Origin: Collybia mongolica
Taxonomy: Eukaryota; Basidiomycota; Agaricomycetes; Agaricales; Clitocybaceae
Assembly: GCA_013420905.1 (NCBI GenBank)
Contig: JAAXNY010000003.1
Location: 62,001-126,000 of the forward strand
Reading direction: 5' to 3'
Length of the DNA stretch: 64,000 nucleotides
Shown: piece by piece, positions 57,290-64,000 of the stretch
Numbering within the stretch: the first letter of the stretch is position 1
Layout of the letters: the number at the start of each line of letters is the position of its first letter
Notes under the pieces: model-generated
Told to the model about the DNA's origin: nothing
The model's database searches: none
Seen by the model: only the letters and a program-made list of their open reading frames with translations
Made by a program: the position numbers and the translations under genes

Positions 57290-59659
57290 ATGGCTACCAT
57301 CTCCTCTCCCTTAAATCTGTCCGTATCTATCGATAGCGACGAGGACTCGGATCACCAGTCAATGTCAGAAGATATCCAGGTGATCATCGCCCAAGATCGG
57401 CACTTCGAGTCTTCGACTTGCCATATCATCCATTATACCCAATATCGTGGTTACGGCCCACCCCCACCAGATCTTGGGAGCCCAGGTGATATGTATATCG
57501 ATACGACTCCCGAAGCTCATCGGCTGTTCGCCAGATATGAGTCGTGGATGGAGTGGACAGGCGTGCACCGGGTACAGCCTTCATTTCGATTCCCTCATCC
57601 ACGGGATACAGATAGACAACTCTGGGTCACACTCAACGACATCCTGTGGTTCCGCGGCAGGCCGTTATGGTCCGCCCGAAAGCGCGTACTGAGTTTCACG
57701 ACGGAGTCATTTATCTCTGCGCACACCATGATACAGAAGTCAGGTTTCCTCAAACAGGACTTGAAACGCATTAAGGATAAGGAGCTGGATGATGACCATA
57801 GCCCAGAAATACGACGCAGAATAATGGCGAATGGCTTGGTTGGGATGCGGAAAGGGATATCGACGCCGTCGGATAGCGACGATCCAGATGATGTCAGCGG
57901 TTCACGCGCGAGGTCATCAACATCTGCCTTTCCTCGGAAGAAGGTAAGAACCAAGACCCCCGTAATCGCTGGTCCTCCGACAAATGCTTACTCAATCCCT
58001 TCCCCCGGAGGCACGTCTTCGCCATTATCATTGCTACCTGACGGTACGATGGAGACCAACCTACTCTCGCCTTCCGCTCCCTCCATACCGGAGCTGCCCT
58101 CCATGATCCCCACATCTCCAAACGTGTTCAATTATTGGGATGTAGAACATACCTTACGACAAATAAGTGAGGACCCATACACATTGACGTACACACCAAA
58201 GATGCCCCAGCCCCCTGCAGATGAGACCCTCCAGGACAATATGTTCCCTCAAAATACGTGGCCTTTTAACGAATATCTTCATGGTCACCCACTTAATCCC
58301 GCATCGAACATATCCTTCTCTCCGGAGTACACCATCGATCCTCGAATTTTACGCTCACCATCAGTCCAGATTGGCGAACAAGAAAATGGGGAGACGTCTG
58401 CAATGTCGTTGTCGTCTCGCCCATCGATTGACGACGACCAACAAACCACTTTAAGCCGGCCACCAACTGCCCCACTTTCGGCCTCTCTATATCATCGGGA
58501 TGTCGTATTATCTTCGCCTCGTCGTTTGTCCATAGTAGGCGAAGAGCCGTCGACATCGTTCAACGCACGTCTGGACATCCTAGAAAGCCAACACACAAAC
58601 AGAATGTCAGTTCCGCTTTCACCGCCTCCAGGTCAAGCCGCTCTAGAGACGACAATCGAACACAGAGACGTCGCTTTAGACCACAGAGATTTAACGTTCC
58701 GTACCAGGACGTTTGAGAAAACGGACCTTCAAATCGTCAGATACAAACAATATTGCAGTCACGGCCCACCGCCGGCTGACCTTGGGAGCTCAGGTGACAT
58801 GTATTTCGACATCTCACTACCTGCACATCGACTCTTTATTAGGTACACAAGGTGGTGCGAATGGCTTGGGGTTTACCGAACCGTGACTCCCCCCTTCGAA
58901 CACCCCGAAGACAGAGAAATAATAGTCTGGTGCTCGATAAACGATGTCTCGTGGCGCAGAAAATCCTCAACCTCCCATTCTCGCGCCCATCTGTTCAAGA
59001 GACGTAATGTTCCCTTTATCCCAGCACATACGTTGATTAAACGGTCTGGCATCCTCTATGACCAGAATTGGCTAACAATAACGGAAACTTTGACTGAGGA
59101 TACTCAAGTAGTCCAGTCGAAAGCGCCCGATCTTGACCCACCTACAGACTCACCTAATATCGGCGATGATCCTCCACCACAGGCGGGGGTCACAACAATT
59201 GTTCCTCTAGAGACACCCTCTCAACGGCCGATAGAAAATTCTACCGCCTCTAATGGTGTAGACCGGGCGAAGGATCAACCAGTGAAGATCGAAAGCGATA
59301 TAATTAAAACTATACTTGGAGTAGGCGATATGCTGAAGACACAGGATAATCTCAAGAAACGTCAGGAGAGACACAGAAAGCGAATGATTGAACTTGCTAA
59401 GAAAGAAAGGGAACTGGCGACACAAGAGGAGAGAATTCTATGGGAAGAACAACAAATCAAAGGAGACCTGGAACGTACCAACGGAAATGCGATTCGGTTA
59501 CAAGAACGCACAAAGCGGTTAGAGGATGAGCTACTTCTTGAGAGGGAAGATATTTTGTCCAAGGAGGCAGATATTTCCCAACGGGAGAAAGCTTTGAAGC
59601 AAAGAAAGAAGCTGGTAGCTGAGATGGAAGGTCGGATTAACGAATGGGAGCACATCTAG
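57290..59659 (+). CDS. Two-domain paralogue of the YTQYRG family with C-terminal coiled coil
   Basis: An intronless frame of 789 codons (MATISSPLNLSVSIDSDEDS). Domain 1 (residues ~40-150) reads HYTQYRGYGPPPPDLGSPGD, MYIDTTPEAHRLFARYESW, HPRDTDRQLWVTLNDILWF, FISAHTMIQKSG. Domain 2 (~475-590) reads RYKQYCSHGPPPADLGSSGD, MYFDISLPAHRLFIRYTRW, HPEDREIIVWCSINDVSW, FIPAHTLIKRSG. A Ser/Pro-rich linker separates them. Residues ~680-789 are a long charged heptad region (KKRQERHRKRMIELAKKERE), likely a dimerising coiled coil. Basic segments (RKKVRTKT) may be nuclear signals. Function is unknown; the domain plus coiled coil suggests a scaffold or chromatin-associated protein, which is inference only. Confidence 0.7.
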   Translation: MATISSPLNLSVSIDSDEDSDHQSMSEDIQVIIAQDRHFESSTCHIIHYTQYRGYGPPPPDLGSPGDMYIDTTPEAHRLFARYESWMEWTGVHRVQPSFRFPHPRDTDRQLWVTLNDILWFRGRPLWSARKRVLSFTTESFISAHTMIQKSGFLKQDLKRIKDKELDDDHSPEIRRRIMANGLVGMRKGISTPSDSDDPDDVSGSRARSSTSAFPRKKVRTKTPVIAGPPTNAYSIPSPGGTSSPLSLLPDGTMETNLLSPSAPSIPELPSMIPTSPNVFNYWDVEHTLRQISEDPYTLTYTPKMPQPPADETLQDNMFPQNTWPFNEYLHGHPLNPASNISFSPEYTIDPRILRSPSVQIGEQENGETSAMSLSSRPSIDDDQQTTLSRPPTAPLSASLYHRDVVLSSPRRLSIVGEEPSTSFNARLDILESQHTNRMSVPLSPPPGQAALETTIEHRDVALDHRDLTFRTRTFEKTDLQIVRYKQYCSHGPPPADLGSSGDMYFDISLPAHRLFIRYTRWCEWLGVYRTVTPPFEHPEDREIIVWCSINDVSWRRKSSTSHSRAHLFKRRNVPFIPAHTLIKRSGILYDQNWLTITETLTEDTQVVQSKAPDLDPPTDSPNIGDDPPPQAGVTTIVPLETPSQRPIENSTASNGVDRAKDQPVKIESDIIKTILGVGDMLKTQDNLKKRQERHRKRMIELAKKERELATQEERILWEEQQIKGDLERTNGNAIRLQERTKRLEDELLLEREDILSKEADISQREKALKQRKKLVAEMEGRINEWEHI

Positions 59660-60141
59660 GGCATAGTCTGCACTGGCGAGGTACAGTGTTTTCGGAAGAT
59701 GGTAGCACAATACATTCATTTATTTTTCAATAATACATAGGAACCTAATACCACGTCTGTTCAAACCGCGACGAGTACAGGGTATCTCTTAATCGTTATT
59801 GCACAACAGTCGCGTAGCGTTTCAGGATCTCCGGCAGGTGTCCCCAGTTTGGCAAAAATGTAGCCGGCGTTACGATCTTAATTGATGCTAATATACTCGA
59901 AGCTTTATGTGGTTCGAACTAAACAAAGGAGTTATGAAGTATCCAAATCTACAAGGTTGGGTTCAACAAAGCTGGAAATCTGGTGCGAATCACGCATCCC
60001 GCAACACTGCATTCTATAACGGGTATGGGGCATCTCGTCTCATAGAGTCGTTGGGTCGTTTCAGTACACGAGTTAAATGGGTAATAAGTTTTGAGGCAGG
60101 CGAAACTATGAACGCGAGGTCTTAAGCCTTTTCTGTGTAGT
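59660..60141. other. Intergenic, no supported gene
   Basis: A 72-codon open frame at 59907-60125 has no recognisable content or splice context. Convergent 3' ends of the flanking genes meet here. Confidence 0.5.
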
Positions 60142-60912
60142 TTACTGAATGCTACAGCACCCAAGTACTGCAGAAAACGCTGCTTCGACGGCGAGGCCAC
60201 CAATAATACCCCCTACAGCTGCCTTGGCTGTCTGTGGGTGCAATGGAATTAGTTGATATGTAGTCAAGAGTGGCCGTGCTCGTACCTTGGGATCTGCGTC
60301 CGGCGGTGCTGCCTGTAGAGTAACGAAGGTTATAGCAAAAATGAGGAAAATCATTTCCTCCAATGGCACACCCTTATGGAAGGTCAATGTAGCAGGTTCG
60401 TTTTCCCCGAAAGTATGAAGTTTCACAGGCGTTAGAACTGCAAAGATTTCTTCCTCTGACTTGATCTATGAAGCCCGCGTACTGGTAAGAACCAGATGAA
60501 TACATTAAAGAGTATCTCATACCGTCCAAATCCGATCGTTCAAAGACGTAACGTATCTCCTTTCTGACCATTGCCATTCTCGCCCTCTGCATGAACGGCG
60601 TCAATTGTGTTATCATTGCATGTCAAAGCGAGGAACTTACGAGCTCAGCATCCCGCCAGGTTTGTGCTTGATATCCGAGAACGGCTTTGTCACGCCCATG
60701 ATATCTATGGTCCTCTTCATCCAATCAATCGTAGCCCCAGTAGTGCGAGTACCATCAATGTCGGAAATGGTAAGTATACTGGCCTTGTTAACAGATAAGA
60801 TCCCTCGTTGCGTGCTGAGAGAAAATGATAAGGCGCCTTCTTTAGTGGAGGTAATCAAGCTGTTCCCAAGGTCATACTCCGAAAACGTGAATGTTAACAT
60901 TCGGGACGACAT
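60142..60912 (-). CDS. DUF6593-like small protein 1, CaaX-like C-terminus
   Basis: Four exons can be spliced in frame: MSSRMLTFTFSEYDLGNSLI...GGMLSS; then GREWQWSERRYVTSLNDRIW; then ITSEEEIFAVLTPVKLHTF...EEMIFLIFAITFVTLQ; then TAKAAVGGIIGGLAVEAAF...CCSIQ-stop. The N-terminal 'LTFTFSEYDLGNS', a central 'REWxW' strand and a short hydrophobic C-terminal part fit small basidiomycete proteins of the DUF6593 type (assignment by recall). The last residues CSIQ match a CaaX prenylation box, with a second cysteine just before it that could be palmitoylated. This suggests membrane attachment. Paralogous to the gene at 62396-63200. Confidence 0.65.
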
Positions 60913-62395
60913 TTTTGGTGGTGGGGGATTTTTTAAACGAGAGTGATGGCTTCTGTGAATCTATAGGATTATAAGTGTCAGAAAGCTACTATGTTTAATA
61001 ATTAAAGTTAGTTCCTACCGGCCCTTGAGCAAGCCTGACCTGCCCATCATGGTGTTGTTATACAGCAATCCGACAATACATCCTAAAGCTGTAGATCGAC
61101 AAAGTTACCTCTTTAAATTGGACGCGGTTGGGTCACCAGCCCAAGGTCACCTTGTAAATATAGGAACTTCCATGTCCTGGTTGCCTTCCACCAAAACCGC
61201 ATCAACAGTTGGATGTAACTTCGCAATTATCTAATTTTACTCATGCCTTGAATTGTGTCGAGTGTACTCATGATACAATTTCGCTATATAGTCAAGACTC
61301 GAGTAGCTCCCGTCCGCTTTGCGTGAATGGATTAGAAACGTCACTGAGCCAGTGAAAAGTGGAGACCTTGGTTTGAGCAATCTGATGCTACCCCTAACAT
61401 CAGTATCGTAATTAATAAGAGCGACAGACTTGTCGATATTTATCGGACTCCTATCTGTCTAGAGGAAGAGTAAAAGAAAGAGAACCCCTCCTGAGTGCAG
61501 ATAATGCGTGTACTTATTGTCAAAGTCATATTCCAAGAATATGTACGCCAACGTATGAACTATGGCTCAATTTGACTCAGTTTATGGAAGCGGTTAGTAG
61601 AAACCCAGGCAATACTGGTAGCTCTACCATCACAACAAATTATAAGTATACTTCCTCGCCGAATGGGTTTTACGCCATCCTTTTTCAAGCGTTCACTGTT
61701 GGTTCCTCCCAACTGCAAATGTTCGGTTTGGCCGGTGTACTGTGAGATATGTCGGCATGTGCAGGTACGGAGATCGCAAGCGTCTCACACACGTCATCTA
61801 CGTGTATTTATATTGGTATGTGTTATTTGACAAGCAGACATGGCATTGGCAGAGAACATCAACGAATAAATAGGTCACTTGAGCAGATTTCTGATTTACT
61901 TCCACGTTACCACTTGTCAGGTCAGCTTTCTGGAAATTTAGTATTGGTTTCAAGTTCAAAAAGGGTGTAATCTTTGGTCTCTCCGTTGCTAGCAACGGCA
62001 TGGACTGCCAACTTTGACATCTACACTCCAGCACGAAGCAAAAAACGTCATCAAAAGTGGAAGTCCATTGAAAATGACATTTTCGCGTGATTCGCATCCT
62101 TACTGATTGAGGGAGAACATTGTCCCACAAAAAACAATGTCTAGAAGAAACACTGCCATGAACGTTGGAGGGTCTGATCAAGAAGGAGAGCGGCAGCCAC
62201 GTGAGTAGAACAGCCTCGGGGAGGCGATGAAAAAAGAAGCATGACCTCAAACAGGCATGAAAAGATAATCTGAGAACGAGAGAGAGCTGTGCGCAATAGC
62301 GAGGGAAATATTGTAAGCTTCAATGTTCTAGATGTGGTAGAGTACAAAGTCAAAATTAGAAGATCCCATACTTCGAAAATTCCAGGCATGCATAT
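60913..62395. other. Intergenic, no supported gene
   Basis: 1.5 kb with only short, unrecognisable frames (for example 61798-62250 minus). Upstream region of the first DUF6593-like gene lies at 60913-61000. Confidence 0.4.
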
Positions 62396-63200
62396 CTACT
62401 GAATGCTGCAACACGAGAGTATCGCATTGGTGGCTGCGCCTGCAGCTACGCCAACAGCTACATCCGCCGTCACTTCACCTGCTGCAGCCGCAGCTGACTG
62501 GAGGATATTATGAATTATAATGAAAGATCGAGAAAGGACGAACATATACAATACGTACCAGCGGTTTCTTACGGGGAGGGAGTTGTAAAGTTGGGAAGAC
62601 TATGGCAAAAATGAGGAAAATCATCTCTTCCTTAGCGACCTCTGAGTGGAAAGTCAATATGGTGAGTTCATCCTTCTTGAATGCATGGGTCATCAGAGGC
62701 GTTAAGGTCGCCAGAGTTTCTGAGCCCAACGTGACCTTGTGAACCGATTTTCCATTCAGAGAAGAGACAAGATTAAATTTGATAACGGTACATACCGTCC
62801 AATTTCCCTTCTTGAAACCTGTTACGTACTTTTTTCCCAACCATGTCCACTCGCGGGTTCTGCGTCGTTACAGAAGTGAAGTATATAACCTCACGACGAA
62901 GGGGGGATCTTACGAGCTCAGTGCCCCACCAGGTTTAGTCTTGATTCCCGTCCACAGTTTAGTCACGCCCAAAACCTCTATCATCTTGTTCTTCCAATCT
63001 AATGCACCGCCGAGAGTACTACTGCCGTCGGCGTCGTAAACGGTGAGCGTAGTGGTCTTATTTGTACCCGTAAAGCCCCGCTTCGTAGCAAGTGCGAACG
63101 ATGAGGTGCCCTCCTGGATGGTGACGATCTCGCTATTCCCAATGTCATATTCAGTGAACTTGAATGCTAACGCCGGAGATGAAGGTAAAGCTTTCTCCAT
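62396..63200 (-). CDS. DUF6593-like small protein 2, CaaX-like C-terminus
   Basis: Same exon plan as the gene at 60142-60912: MEKALPSSPALAFKFTEYD...GGALSS; REWTWLGKKYVTGFKKGNW; GKSVHKVTLGSETLATLTP...EEMIFLIFAIVFPTLQ; then an alanine/glycine-rich hydrophobic end finishing ATNAILSCCSIQ-stop (TAG at 62396). An upstream in-frame ATG at 63254 would add 18 residues; I prefer 63200 because similarity to the paralogue begins there. The identical CCSIQ end in both copies, while the preceding residues differ, argues that the tail is under selection. Confidence 0.65.
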
Positions 63201-64000
63201 GATGGGGTTATGTTTAGGAGGACAAATATTCTGGCCGTAGGGATGAAATGACAAACTTTTGAGAGTATCTTCGCCTGCTGAATGATTATCACGTTTAGAC
63301 GCCTAGTGCTCGTTCCCGATCATCGCGCAAAAAGCTACTGTTTGAAACCTAACATGGCGATATTGCATAGTGGTGTGGCTGTAGATATGTGCCGCCATAA
63401 TCACCTTGGCATCCAGGTGATTGGGATCACCATTCATGATAATGATGCTCCCCGAATATAGGAGGCCGCATGTGCCGTCCGTCAGTTGACAGACATAAAG
63501 GGAGGTGTCAGCTGTTCAAGGAAACTCTATGAATCTCACCTAGTTACACTTGACGCCTGAACGTTGCCCCGATACTCGCGATCTTTGCGGATGTCATACT
63601 TACCAGTCGGCCACCGGGAGCTATCCAACGCACCAAATTTGCATGAAGGAGAATTTGAGAATATCTTCACTGGGCATTTTTACGGATTTAGGATGGTTAT
63701 GTCGAGAAGAGTTGTGACGTCTGGTCATGTAGGCCATCTGACAGCAGTTCTAAATTTAGATTCAACTTTCAAGAAAGAAGCCATAAGCACGACCTCATGG
63801 ACCGATTACACTACAAGAAACAACTTACAGTTCAATCTAGAGAATCTATCCATAGATTATTGGTGGTCATGGCGTCAGTAATTGTAGGCCCTCGCGGAAT
63901 TGCGGAAAAGATTGGTCCAGTGCAATGAGGGTTTAACTCGAAAATTGTTGGCATGAAACACGTGACTTAGGCACAGACAACGCGGATCAAACACATTCCC
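63201..64000 (-). other. Window end, possible exons of a further minus-strand gene
   Basis: On the minus strand a piece reading WPTGKYDIRKDREYRGNVQA (about 63620-63560) precedes a splice-like site near 63540, and a second open piece (CQLTDGTCGLLYSGSIIIMN) lies at about 63495-63430. They could be exons of another small gene. I cannot name it and the frame is uncertain. Confidence 0.2.

Overview
The window is nuclear DNA from a filamentous basidiomycete, most likely a mushroom-forming agaricomycete. The signs are genes cut by many 45-70 nt GT-AG introns, TTAGGG-type telomeric repeats, DUF6593-like proteins, a DUF3505-like zinc-finger/RecQ telomere-linked helicase, and a full-length ABC-B transporter of the Ste6 type. 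No prokaryotic features, tRNAs or rRNAs were found.

Layout. (1) 1-22.3 kb is a repeat-laden mosaic. It holds a partial hypothetical gene (1-1332, minus), a multi-exon SNF2-type helicase gene (3212-8373, minus) and a two-exon hypothetical gene (10145-12810, plus). Rearranged and mostly inverted relics of all three follow at 13-19 kb. About 20 copies of a 17-nt palindrome (GAGGTTCGWCGAACCTC) and paired copies of a ~22-nt motif are scattered through this block and appear absent elsewhere. (2) 22.4-25.6 kb is telomeric in origin. A minisatellite is followed by short CCCTAA tracts, all in one orientation. They alternate with fragments of a Penelope-like retroelement of the telomere-associated (Coprina/Athena) kind: a reverse transcriptase thumb region, structured 3' ends and a hammerhead ribozyme. 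(3) 25.6-41.1 kb is a subtelomeric gene block on the minus strand: a telomere-linked RecQ helicase gene whose 3' end runs into telomeric repeats, then two tandem paralogues with a ParB/sulfiredoxin-like NGNHRR motif and acidic tails built from mini-exons. (4) 41.1-46.1 kb is tandem-repeat subtelomere with two more hammerhead ribozymes and another telomeric tract. (5) 46.1-51.3 kb has no gene I can name, only minus-strand splice-like signals. (6) 51.3-64 kb is ordinary euchromatin: the Ste6-like transporter, two genes sharing a repeated ~110-residue unknown domain, and two DUF6593-like paralogues ending in a CaaX-like CSIQ.

How it fits together. The centre of the window records repeated use of telomeric ends by a ribozyme-carrying retroelement next to a telomere-linked helicase. 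Fragments begin at or near the predicted ribozyme cleavage point or at random 5' truncations, and end in CCCTAA. All telomeric tracts point the same way, so a head-to-head chromosome fusion is unlikely; an interstitial telomeric array or an assembly join are the alternatives. The two ParB-like paralogues next to the helicase are the best candidates for an undescribed gene system. Gene structures were built by hand-splicing. Exon edges were checked for frame in the ABC transporter, the RecQ gene, the DUF6593-like genes, the two-exon gene and most of the SNF2 gene. They are approximate in the acidic tails of the ParB-like genes.
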